From Cladocopium goreaui (taxonomy: Eukaryota > Sar > Dinophyceae > Suessiales > Symbiodiniaceae): 64,000 nucleotides of DNA. The stretch lies in contig CAMXCT020000114.1 of the NCBI GenBank assembly GCA_947184155.2, positions 679,001-743,000 of the forward strand. Reading direction: 5' to 3'. A program made the translations under genes and the position numbers. Below, piece by piece: positions 1 to 10,400 of this stretch (its first letter is position 1; every line of letters begins with the position of its first letter). The notes below the pieces were generated by a model. It was not told the DNA's origin. It made no database searches and was given only the letters and a program-made list of their open reading frames with translations.

Positions 1-353
1 CCAGGAGTCACTCTCCAAGCGACATGCCAGTTTCGAGGCCACGGTGGAGCTTGCAGGGTCACCAACCAAAATCGGATTCTGCTCTGAGGACCACCATCAG
101 TTCTGATTTGGTGATTTGGTGATGAACCAATAATACATCATGAGATTCAGCTGAAGTATGGTGAACAAACTTAAGTGTGAAGAGCACCATTCATACTGAG
201 TTCAGTTTGTTCCTGCTTCGCAAGTGTCTTTCCCAAAGTTTCCTTGGTCATTTTGCTTACTTTACTTTAGCTTCGTTGTCCAGTTCTTAGTTGCAACCAC
301 CCAGATGGACACCCATTGTTGCTCTTTACCTTGTTTTCCTCTCTTCATCGCAG

Positions 354-446
354 GGGCCCTTTGAAGTTTTCCGACAGGCAGGGCGTCCGATTACTGAGGA
401 TGTGACACACAATTTTGACAATGCACTTGATATCAAAGTCATTTAA
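354..446 (+). CDS. Terminal exon of an unrecognised gene
   Basis: An AG acceptor at 352-353 (context ctcttcatcgcag) opens a frame beginning GPFEVFRQAGRP and ending ITEDVTHNFDNALDIKVI followed by TAA at 444-446. The composition looks like a real protein C-terminus. Bases 1-57 at the window edge are probably the preceding exon: read in frame 1 they end in AGG before a GTCACC donor, which gives a 296-nt GT-AG intron and a phase match. A second frame of 1-57 (containing SLSKRHASFEATVEL) is equally protein-like but does not match in phase, so the upstream join is unsettled. I do not recognise the family. Confidence 0.5.
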   Translation, partial: GPFEVFRQAGRPITEDVTHNFDNALDIKVI

Positions 447-815
447 GCAAATCCCCAAACCCACTGGCATTCAGCCACTGCATGCCAAGTCCTCAAGATA
501 TCTAAAGCTGCCTTAAGTGGGCAAATCCCTCAAGGTGCTGGGAGGTAGGGGAGGGTGGCTTCGCTGTCGTCTATGAAGGACGCAGTCTCGTTCTCAGTTC
601 AAAGGCAATGGCAGCAGCCGACTCTCAAGAGCTTTGTGCAACATGAACGGAGCCGTGTTTTTCTATTCTTCGTTGTTGAAGGTTTGAAAGTCCCAAAGCC
701 ACGATTTTGAATATCATGAAACGAGCCGTCTCGTAGTCATGATTTTGCACCGAACACAGATGAGGTCGAAATGGTGAAGCGGTGGCACTGAAATCCTTCA
801 AGCCTTATCAGGCAG

Positions 816-938
816 GTTGACTGCGCTGTCCACTGCGTATGTGTCCATACCTTTGCGCTCGAAGAGGCATCGACAAGTGTCTCTTTGGAACGGATCAGAG
901 TCCGCTGCCCCACTCTGCCCCCAGCAGCTCTGATGTGA
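816..938 (+). CDS. Possible terminal exon, unknown product
   Basis: After an AG at 814-815 the + frame stays open for 40 codons to TGA at 936-938. It includes the stretch LEEASTSVSLERIRVR and has balanced codon use. An opposite-strand frame is also open here (737-1003), so strand is not certain. The rest of 447-2150 has no coding I can name: mostly AT-balanced intron-like DNA with a few short open stretches on both strands, including an unrecognised minus-strand frame at 1164-1658. Confidence 0.3.
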   Translation, partial: VDCAVHCVCVHTFALEEASTSVSLERIRVRCPTLPPAALM

Positions 939-1063
939 ATTGAATGGATAGATTCACTTGGGTGGATGGATTCAGGGACCACACAATCCTTCACCTTCAG
1001 CATTCTCCAGCATATGTTGACTTGTTATTCTTAAAGTGAAGATCTACCATTTTTCTGCTCTAG

Positions 1064-1113
1064 TGCGGGTCTTTGCCCGCGAAATTGGGGTCTTTGTCGT
1101 CCAGAAGATGTAA
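1064..1113 (+). CDS. Short possible terminal exon
   Basis: A pyrimidine-rich tract and AG (tttttctgctctag) are followed by a frame reading VRVFAREIGVFVVQKM and TAA at 1111-1113. It is short and unrecognised. The acceptor context is the main support. Confidence 0.28.
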
Positions 1114-2179
1114 AACCTGTCGTGTTGCAAGCAGGGTTGATTGAAGGACATAACTTTGACACCTCACCTTGATTGTTTCCACTGCCTGATACCAGTTCTG
1201 TAGGAGGTGTTGATGGTTCCCTGAGCTTGGAAACTATCAGTTTTCTCGCGAACAGAATCCTTTCGGGCATTAGTTTGTGCATGGTTGGTTTCCAGTGCAG
1301 GTGGCGAACTTGCAGCATGAATTCGACATTTTGACCAGGTGTGGCATGCTGCAGTTTGATATAGCAGGAAGATCTTCCTGCAAAAGAAGTGTTTGATGCA
1401 CTTCGTTGCAGGTTGAACCACCCGAACATTTTGAAGCTTTTGGGAGCCTGGGAGAATATGTTGGTGCCAGATCCCCAGATACTGGGCCCTCGGAGGAAAT
1501 CCGAGTGACGGAAAGAGTTTGTGGAAGCAGAGGACAGTAAAGGACAGCAGGGGGGTCAAATCCAACCCATTCACCGGGAAGAGCAGAGTAGAGTAAGGGC
1601 TATAAGTAGGGTAACCTGCATGGCTGGCTACAAGTAGGGTACGATTTGCCATTATCATCCATTATCTTTTCTTCAATCTCTTGGTATATAATATGTATAT
1701 AAGAATTCTGCCTAGATATGTATATCGACATGGTGCACATCGTCTGAGTGAGTCTCTGAGAAATGGTTGCCGAGGCTGGAACTGTGCAACGGAGATTTAT
1801 TCCAGCTCGTGAGCACGACTGGTGGCCTTCCAGAGTTGGGTTCCCCAGTTCGCTTTTGTCATTACGAAGAGCTGGGCGTTACAACCTCTTTGCTATACGA
1901 GAATTGATCATCCAGCATGTTTCAAACATGTTCAGTGTAGTTTCTGTTAGTGTGTATCACATTTGCTGTCAGGGGCCTTGAGACAATGCCATGTCTGAGC
2001 GACAATGTAGCAAGCAGTAAATCTGGGCCACTTTGTATCTCGACAACATTGGTAGGGCCTTTGAAGTCAGAAGACAAACGGGAAGCACATCCTGGGTGCG
2101 TGATGGAGCAGTGCAACAATACTGAACGAACCAGACCGAAAGGGGAAGACGGTGTCAAACTGCTGACTTCACAAGCCTT

Positions 2180-2999
2180 CCTGCCGAATTTGTCGTCGCA
2201 AGCCAATATGTCAAGCAAATGTTCCGAGCAGCTGGACCCCCAGGACATGCACTGCGCCGATTTCGGTGTCGCTGTGCTAAAAAAATGCTGCAGGTGAATC
2301 ATTTGCACGAGAACTGCATGTTGCATCTCGACTTGAAGCCAGAGGCTTAGTTTTGTGCTGCAGCCATTTGCTTCCATCCACAAGGCAAAAATGGCAAAAC
2401 CCTGTATATCCAATAAGCCTCAGACATCATTTTGGCACGCTTGATATTTGAGGCCACACAACTTCTTGCTGCAAGGTCCACTGCTTACATGTGGGTTTCA
2501 GGGATTTCATTCTGATGCTTCTTTGCGTCTTAAACCAATAAGCATCGAAGTTTTTCCCAGCTAGCCATCTTTGATAACACTTAAAGGGGGCGGCTTTCAG
2601 TTCGGATACCCAGTCTGGCTGTTTCGCGACTCTTCTTACCTCTTCTTGGCAAACTGTTTGCCGCTTATTGTCGTGTCACAAGCCCATCATCAAGCTTTTT
2701 GTTGTTTTGAGGTGTTTTCACGATGTGCCTTCTGGCCTCAAGATGTCATGTGCGTTATGTGGATTTTGCAACCTGAATATGTTAAATTCTGAATGGTCGT
2801 ATGCACCTCCATTCCCCTTCTTCTGTACAGATCCAGTGTTACTCACATCATCCCACATTTGCATTTCTGATGCCGCTGGCTACAAACTCACCGACAACTG
2901 CGCTGAGTCTTTTGCAACACCTAGGTGCCGACTGGTGGACTATGGGCGTCACGTGCTATGTGACTTTGGTTGGGGCCCTAGTTGTTGCATGGGCAAAAA
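2180..2999 (+). pseudogene. Decayed Ser/Thr protein kinase catalytic domain
   Basis: Separate stretches match consecutive kinase subdomains in order. At 2180-2230 the frame reads AEFVVASQYVKQMFRA, like the helix before the catalytic loop in CDPK-type kinases. At 2294-2344 it reads VNHLHENCMLHLDLKPE, the HRDLKPEN catalytic loop with HRD changed to HLD. The two join in frame across a 63-nt GC-AG intron (2231-2293). Around 2690-2790 there is KLFVVLRCFHDVPSGLKMS, placed where the DFG region belongs, with no DFG. At 2934-2999 ADWWTMGVTCYVTLVGA matches the conserved D-x-WS-x-GV helix of subdomain IX. The missing Arg and DFG and the interrupted frames suggest a pseudogene, although unrecognised small introns could explain some breaks. 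No convincing N-lobe (glycine loop or VAIK lysine) was seen upstream. Confidence 0.55.
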
Positions 3000-3899
3000 C
3001 AGCGTCATTACACCTGCAGGAAAGTGTTCAACATACGGTTAGTAACCATCCAAATATTGTTTGGCCGAAACATCAGCTGGGACTTTTGTTTTGCTGACAG
3101 CGTGCGTGTTTGAAACCGACAGGTCGGTGCCTTTCCATTTTCGCCATATGGCCTGGAGTCCTAGTCTGATGCTTTGTTCAAAGAAAATGGCGGAACTGAG
3201 CAGGGGAGAGTTTTCGTCTGATGGTTTAGCCAGTGAAAGCTTTGGGCTAAATCCATTCTTGAAACCATTTGTTGGCGTGATATCTCTGGCTGGCTGTACA
3301 ATATACTCACATGTTTTGTGCTTCATTCCGATTAGGGACTAGAGTGACTACAGTAGAACTCTGGAACCTATATGGTAAACATGCTACAGATTATGTCAAG
3401 ATCTCCAATGGCGTTTCCCCCGGTTGAAAAACATTTTTTTCACGCATTTGATTTGATGTATATATTTCTTCCAATGGTTTCGATCGAAACGACTGGAAGT
3501 TGGCCATGTTGGATTTAGGACCTCTTGGGACCACTTTTGATCTCTTCGATTCAAGATATGATGATATCAAATCGGACTGGAAGGGGAAACTGATCAAACA
3601 AATCCTGATTTGGCCTGTTGAGGGGGAGTGGCAATGAAGTCATGCTTCCAGAATTGTGAGGGTGACTTCCATTGGGGGTGCCAAAGGGATTTCCATGAGT
3701 TTCATCTGGAAGCGTAAACCGTGGAATCCGCATGATGAATGTGAAGCAGAGATCCGATTGATCTTGCATCGGGGAACCCCTTTTGGCAGTAGAATATGAC
3801 CAACATGGACGCTCTTGACAAAAACCACTCAACATTTGAGGCCTTTGTCTTTGAAACATGATGCACCGAGGAAAGTCTTAAGATAGAAGCAATTGTTTG

Positions 3900-4290
3900 G
3901 ATAATCATGATGGCCCGAACTGGATGGCTCTTATGAAGAAGAATTTCTCAATATTCAAACCCGGTTTCGTTGAAACGGACTTCCCCAAAATGGATCACTT
4001 ATACATGAAGAAATTCTCAACATTGAACCTTTGTGGTATTGGAACGTATTGCTCCCAAAATGCATTCCTTTTACAAAACACGCCTTAAGATTGAAACCTA
4101 TTTTTGTTGAAACGTAATGCCTTAAAAATGGATGCCCTGTGTGAAGAAGAAGGTCTCCATATTGATGAGTATGTTTGTTGAAGCGCCCCACAATGGATGC
4201 CCTTTGTGAAGAAACATTTCCCAACGAGACCTTTTTTGTTGAAACGTATTGCCCCAAAAAACTGATGCCATTACAGTCGGTCATTGAACA
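3900..4290. repeat. Degenerate tandem repeat, about 65-nt unit
   Basis: The pattern GTTGAAACG, then CCCCAAAATGGATGCC, then GTGAAGAA recurs about five times with 20-30% divergence. It looks like an old minisatellite. The preceding stretch 3000-3900 shows scattered open frames on both strands but nothing I recognise. Confidence 0.5.
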
Positions 4291-4498
4291 AGCGGTCATG
4301 TGCATAGGCAACGAAACCAAAGAGCTCGTAGAGCACAGAATCCTTGGAGGCTCGGCACCGAATTCCATAACAATTTTTGCGTCAAATTGAGAGAATCGTA
4401 ATGTGAAAAGCAGGTGCTTGATGGACACGATGCCATTTGGGAGTCTCTCTGTGAGTTCTGTTCAAACATGAAATCAAATCTGCATTTCGTTGCTGTAG

Positions 4499-4636
4499 AT
4501 GTCAAATTCCAAACCTTTGACTTCTGCTGAAACAACATTTCGTCTAGCTCAAAATGAGGCTGAGGAGGACCAGCGCTTGGCTGAACGACAGCAGCGCTTG
4601 GCGTCCTTTGAGGAGGAGCTGAAGATGCAAAAGGCG
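4499..4636 (+). CDS. Coiled-coil exon, unknown gene
   Basis: After the acceptor gttgctgtag the frame begins at ATG and runs 46 codons to GCG before a GTGGTC donor. The second half (EEDQRLAERQQRLASFEEE and following) has a clear heptad-like Glu/Arg/Leu pattern typical of a long helical coiled coil. The exon could hold a translation start (MSNSKPLTSAE) or be internal. Neighbouring bases turn AT-rich immediately (a TATATA tract at 4672-4690). Family unknown. Confidence 0.6.
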
Positions 4637-5092
4637 GTGGTCAAACTTTGTGAAGATGGGATAATAATGGATAATATATATATATATATTGATTGATAAT
4701 ATGGGTGGATGGGTGAAGAAACCAATCCGAGTTTGTTGAGTTTGTGGATCCCTCAAATTCACCACAGAGAAGCTTGAAATGCTTTCAGTGGCACAGCAGG
4801 TGGAATTCATATAAGCAGGAATGAACGGAACTGCAAGACAGAAAGCGTGTGAAGTAGTACAATCAATAGATAATGAAACCACTTCAAGAAGGAGTTTCAA
4901 GGGTCTTCTGAGGGAGTGTTGAAGATAAAGATATGGACACCGTTCAAACAATACATAAAGGTCCATCGAGCATGATATGTACAGTATATATGCAGAATAT
5001 ATATATGTATACATATCATATGTAGATCAATAATTTGTTGTATACTTGTAATATTTCTCATATCTGATTGATACACATGCAGAGAAGTTGGA

Positions 5093-5139
5093 CTCCATTT
5101 TCCGGCCTGCAGGAAGTATCAGAGCTGGCGGCAAAGCTG
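5093..5139 (+). CDS. Small internal exon, unknown gene
   Basis: Acceptor cacatgcag, a frame containing PFSGLQEVSELAAKL, and a clean donor CTG|GTAGGC. It may belong to the same gene as the coiled-coil exon at 4499, but phase was not testable because intervening exons may be missing. A competing frame (DSIFRPAGSIRAGGKAG) is also open. Confidence 0.38.
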
Positions 5140-5480
5140 GTAGGCAGGGCAGTGAGAAAAATGCGAGCCAGCCACCCGCCAACACCTCACATTTGATCCT
5201 TGTGTGGAGGGGTGAGTACATCAAAGAAGCAGAAATCAGATTGTTCTTTTTGAAAAGGGATTTGGTTTGCGCCTGTGAAGTGTTGGTTTGCGATAGTCCC
5301 CTCGCAAACTGCTGCAGATTTGTCAATTTTGCATATTTTTGGCTGTTCTTGGAGTAGTATACCATTATTGACCCATATCCACAGTGATGTTGCTGTCAGT
5401 TTTAGGGTCTAAAAGACGTCGCCCATTGCAACACCTTCGTGCCAGGCAGCCTCACCCAGCTGCGCGGCATGGGGTAAAAC

Positions 5481-5573
5481 ATCGTCATCTCGAGACCATT
5501 TAATTTGCAGCACAGGCTCTGCCAATGATTGGAAGAGCCTGTGCTGCAAATTGAATGGTCTCGAGATGACGAT
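5481..5573. repeat. Near-perfect hairpin, 40-nt arms
   Basis: 5481-5520 and 5534-5573 are reverse complements with a single mismatch, separated by 13 nt. The surrounding sequence is not repeated. It is too symmetric for an intrinsic terminator and has no U tract. The stretch 5574-6130 contains only a weak possible exon near 5780-5850. Confidence 0.9.
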
Positions 5574-6130
5574 CTTTTAGCGAGCAATGCTCGTTTGCAC
5601 ATTGTCCCAGAACCCCAAGGTGGTGGATGCCAAGGTCTTTGGTTGAGACGAAGTGATACAGTGATTTGATACATGTACAATAGAGCATTTGTGCTCAAAT
5701 GAGTTTTTGCTTTATGATGAACGACTCATGCGCAACTCATGGTGGCTGACATGGCTTCTGCCAGATCAGAGGGGTACGGCCGTCGTGTGTGACGTTGAGG
5801 GAAGAAGTGGCAAAGGAGACAGTGCCCGTTGTTCCAATCTCCAGAAATTTGCTATGACACTTTGGAAGAAAACTTTGGAGGACATTTTCAGAGGCAGTAC
5901 AATCTGTTCTGTTTTGATGTGTTCTGTTTCTTTTTTATAACGACGCGACATTCAAAAAGGGACATCCTTAGGCAAATGCTTGCAAACTCGGCCGGCAATA
6001 CTGTAAAGGCCATGCGATGAAAATGCACTGGGCCGGCTTGGTTTTCTTTTGGTAGAGAGACCGGGTGACAGCAGTGAATGTGGATACTGAGCATCCTTTC
6101 GTAGAGGAACATGGGCTGGAAGATCCAGAC

Positions 6131-6728
6131 TTTCCAATACGATTTACGATCTTCAGCTGCAAAAGACAATAGTATTGCGCATGCAGCCGCGGCACCAAGC
6201 AACCTTGACGCAGGCGTTCCAATGCAATTTGCAGAGACTGAGTTGCAAAACACAATAGAACTACGCGCAACGGCCTCGGAAACTGCAGCTCCAAAACCGG
6301 ATCTCGACGCCACAGCGACAAAAAGACGATATTGAAGCACTTTTTAAAAATATTTTTAAAAGGAAAATTATCAGCGCCAAAATTGCGAAAATCTGCTGCC
6401 AAATCACTGTCGCAGCCTTGATGCAGCCATTCCAATACGATTTACGATCTTAGCTGCAAAAGACAGTAGTATTACGCATGCAGCCGCGGCACCGAGCAAC
6501 CTTGACGCAGCCACTACAATGCAATCTGCAGAGACTGAGTTGCAAAGCACAATAGAACTGCGCGCAACGGCGTCGGAAACTGCAGCTCCAAAACCGGATC
6601 TCGATGCCAAAGCAGACAAAAGACAATTTTGAAGCACTTTTTAAAAGGAATTTCACAAGGAAAATTACTAGCGCCAAAATTAAGAAAATATGCTGACAAA
6701 TCGCTATCGCAGCCTGGATGCAGCCACT
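6131..6728. repeat. Two tandem copies of a 297-bp repeat
   Basis: The motif TCCAATACGATTT recurs at about 6133, 6430 and 6729. The intervening sequence (containing CATGCAGCCGCGGCACC and AAACCGGATCTCGA) is duplicated with roughly 90% identity. A third copy is cut off after 6740. The unit also carries CGCAGCC followed by CCAATACGATTT, a motif seen again at 31.47 kb, so it is probably part of a dispersed repeat family. Confidence 0.85.
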
Positions 6729-6734
6729 CCAATA

Positions 6735-7080
6735 CGATTTGTACAGCTACAACTAGATCACATTACACTAACGACATTACATTACGCTACAACCGCGGCT
6801 ACCACTACATTGCACTACACGACAGTTCACTACAACTACAACTACACTACTTTACACTACAATACGCTAGACTACACTACACTATACCACGCTACAGTCC
6901 ACAACACTACAGTACACTACAATACACTACACTAATTACACCACACCACAACAACAACTGCAACTGCAACTACACTACACTAATTGCATTACTTTACATC
7001 TACAACTTGAAACTACAACTCCACTACACTACAACTACACCTACAACTACAACTCTACACCACACTACACCAAGCAGTTG
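6735..7080. repeat. ACTACA-type low-complexity tract
   Basis: Irregular runs of CACTA, CAACTA and CTACAACTA occupy the interval. A 190-codon + frame crosses it (6629-7201), but its Tyr/Thr/His/Leu-rich translation follows from the repeat and I do not treat it as a gene. Confidence 0.85.
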
Positions 7081-7262
7081 TGGTGAGGTGACCACTGCAA
7101 CCATTGCAGCCACTCCAGAAAACACAACTCCAACCACCTTTCGGTCCATCAGTGGATTCGCTCTGCCATCCGTGATTCACAACAACCAACCTCTCCTATA
7201 GGTTTACTATTTTTGAAACTTCCGCCACCGCCTTGTGCGGTACTATTGGTATAACTATTTAT
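7081..7262 (+). repeat. Probable dispersed-repeat segment
   Basis: The stretch ends with AAACTTCCGCCACCGCC and TTGTGCGGTAC. The same block occurs at 16,126-16,160, at the start of the second segmental copy. Its translation (FRSISGFALPSVIHNN) resembles peptides I recall from many automatic Symbiodiniaceae gene predictions, which would make it a common mobile or repeated element. That recollection was not checked here. Confidence 0.4.
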
Positions 7263-7372
7263 ATAATATACAGATACATATATTATACGCATAACAGTTC
7301 CCAATATTTCCCATTCTATCCCAGATATATCCCCATAGATATCTTTCATATATATACCTTTCCATCCTGCAG

Positions 7373-7441
7373 GAGCTCTTCTTCGAGTCAGGCTCTGAGA
7401 GCAGCAGCCTGAGACGTTGTATCGTGCCGTTGGTGCCTTGA
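7373..7441 (+). CDS. Exon 1 of the duplicated gene (candidate)
   Basis: After tccatcctgcag the frame starts ELFFESGSESSSLRR and reaches TGA at 7439-7441. In copy 2 (16,28x) the same codon series has TAG in place of the first Phe codon, and a one-base difference follows. The exon is therefore broken in copy 2, or is non-coding in both. Confidence 0.35.
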   Translation, partial: ELFFESGSESSSLRRCIVPLVP

Positions 7442-10400
7442 AGGTTTCGCTCATGACGTAAGGGGAATCATTCATGTTCAAGTGCATTCTTGATAGTAAA
7501 TGAATGTACATACATTTGAACAGAAATGTGAATAGAAGTAAAGAAGTAAAGATAAAAGTGTAAATCTATGTTTTTTCTTTAATGGACATGTCGATCTAGA
7601 TATAAAACAATCTTTGAAGATGTCGACATGAAACATATTCCAGTCGTCCCTCGAGCACCCCAGTTGTCCCAGGAATCTCTCGGTTTGGACCGACCGCACC
7701 CGATATACTGTAGCACGTTTTGACCATGGCAAATGTGATACGGTCATCATAATCATGATACAAAATACTTCTTAAAAAACATCTGTTATTGTTAACATAT
7801 ACATAATAATACACTATCTAGCATTGTATGACATATTACTATATCTACTTCAAACAAAATATATTAAGATATACACTGATTATAACATCCGCGCTACTCA
7901 GGACACAGATACCACGGTGCCGCTAAAAGACATTGAGGCCAGGGAACAGCACATTTTCAGCCCCAAAAAAGGTTTCTGTGTTGAAGTTCAATGGTGCACA
8001 TGGGGTTGATGGTTGATGATGGTCGATGATGGTTGATGATCGTTGATGATGGTTGATGATGGTTGATGATGGTTGGTGATGGTTGATGATGGTTGATGAT
8101 GGTGGATGATGGTTGATGATGGTTGATGATGGTGGATGATGGTTGATGATGGTTGATGATGGCTGATGTTTTTTAGTTATGAATAGAAAACATCATGAAA
8201 AAAATATATGCGGCACTGCACTCTTGCGTGCATACGAATGATCCTTAGTGACCGACAATGGGACATTCACATTTTCAATGACAAAATTATCTACGTCGTC
8301 GAAGGGGATTCCCCAGGTTTGTTGTCCACGATGTATGTGATACCCTCTGGTAATTTAACATAGCTATGTAAGCAATAACCCATTTAGTTCGATGATTTAT
8401 TTAGTAAACGTATGTAAACATTGTGATTTTCCATCGCTATGTAACAAAATTACCAGAGGGTATCTACACTGAAAAAAACTAGGTTTATAACCCCATGGAA
8501 CTATAGTTACACTCACCATAAACCCTAGTCAACCTAGTTATTTGCAGCAACTTCGCAACATTAATCAACTATACATCAACCATAAATCAACAACAAATCC
8601 CAATTTTTGTTGGTTCAATTTCCTCTTTGTTGGTAAGATCTACCTATGGGCCCCTTTTCAGAAACTGAAGTCGGAAGCAGCGCTGAAACTTGCCAGGACT
8701 CAATCCAACAATGCAACTCCCCTGCGATGGTGGCGGAGGTCATCTCAAAGTGCCCCACTTTTAAGTCACGTCGAAGTCCATCAGAGGCTTCGATGTGGTG
8801 ATTTTCCATGGTGATTTAATGGTATTTGACCATTGGAACTAGTGATGTAATGGTCGTAATGTAACCATTGATTTGGGCAATACAATATGGAGGTTGCCTA
8901 AGTCATGGGGGTCCTCCAAATCATCCAAGATAGTATTGAAACCCATGGTGTCTTGGGGATACCCCATTTAAGAAACCTCCATATTGTGAGTTTTTTTGAC
9001 TATGTTTTCATATGTTTTTTATGTTTTGTTCTTTTTGGTTGTGATTTTTGATGTTTACATGCATTGTGTTTCGAGCTTGCTCTTCTTGTTGTTGTTGTTG
9101 TTGTTGGCATTAGTCAGTCATTGAACCTAACCAAGTACAACCTTAAGTGATTTTCCGAATGGATGGGAATGTCTTGGCAACGCGCCATGGGCAAGTTGCA
9201 AGTCGAGGTACGGGATGCATTTCAGGAAGCGACAGGCGCGGGGCCTTGGACCATGGAGGTTTCCATCAATGGGGATACCCTAATGACTAGATGGTTTATT
9301 TCATGAAAAATCCGACCTATAAGTCGAAAATTTAGGGCTACTGTACCCCATGGATTGGAAACTTCCAAATAGCCATTTGGGGGTGAAATCCAGCATTTTC
9401 AGACACACCTACATCAGGCGAAACAAGTGGAAAAGTGGACACTCATGGGCATCTGGGGGTCCACAAGTTTGGTACTGTACCTCGAGAGCCTGGAAGCACA
9501 TTTTTTTAATAAGTGGACATTGGAGACAGTCTTAACACTCTTTTCATGTGAGATCCCAGTCATATCAAAACAGGGAAAGGACATGAAAGGAATTGAACAT
9601 GAAGATCTTATAAAGATCTCCAATATGTTCCAATAAGAAATTCAATCCCACTGTGCCCTAGCATTTTTAAAACAAACCTTGGGGTCCCAGGGTGAAGCTC
9701 TGAAGCTCTGTAGGTAGTGATGGCATTATATCAGTTGGGGCTTTGTCGGCAGCACGACAATAAGCAGGGCAACCTGCAGGCCACAGAATCAGGGTCTCGG
9801 GCTCAGTGGGAGCTCAGGAGCTGTGAAGAGCAGGTTGTACCAGGCTTTTTTGATAGCCATCCGGCTTCATCCAGGTATTTAAAGGACCAGGACATGGTAA
9901 GGTTCAGCGTGGCTTTTCCAGATGTTCAACAATCTCTCATGTAGGAAATCACTACAGTATCAGCGTGAAACGCGAAAACATGTGTATAACATGATATAGC
10001 CATTGATTTTTTTTCATAAATCTGGGGGACCTGTGCACCATGGGTGAGTCGTGTATAGAGGAGCAGAGGTAGGGCCCCACTAATTGGCCTGGCAAGTGGC
10101 TAGCCGAAGGGCAAAGTCCGGCAAAGTATCACTGCACAAAGTTGTGAACACCGAAGCACTGCGAAAGAACTTCGAACTGCTTCAACTTCACAAGTTTTGT
10201 CATGCTGAGTTCCGAAGTCATTTCATACTGGTGATCTTATTTGCATCCCAGCTATAGTCCAACTATTGGGGTGTAATGTGTACAAATATACATCATTATA
10301 CTCATGGAAAGATCAACTATTATGGAAAGATCAACAATTCATTTTGATTATACAATTATAATCATAATCATCGCTAATCACTACACCAATCCCTCCATCA

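Noticed and set aside
6629-7201. 190-codon + frame
   Set aside because: Crosses the 297-bp repeat and ACTACA low-complexity DNA; composition is dictated by the repeat.
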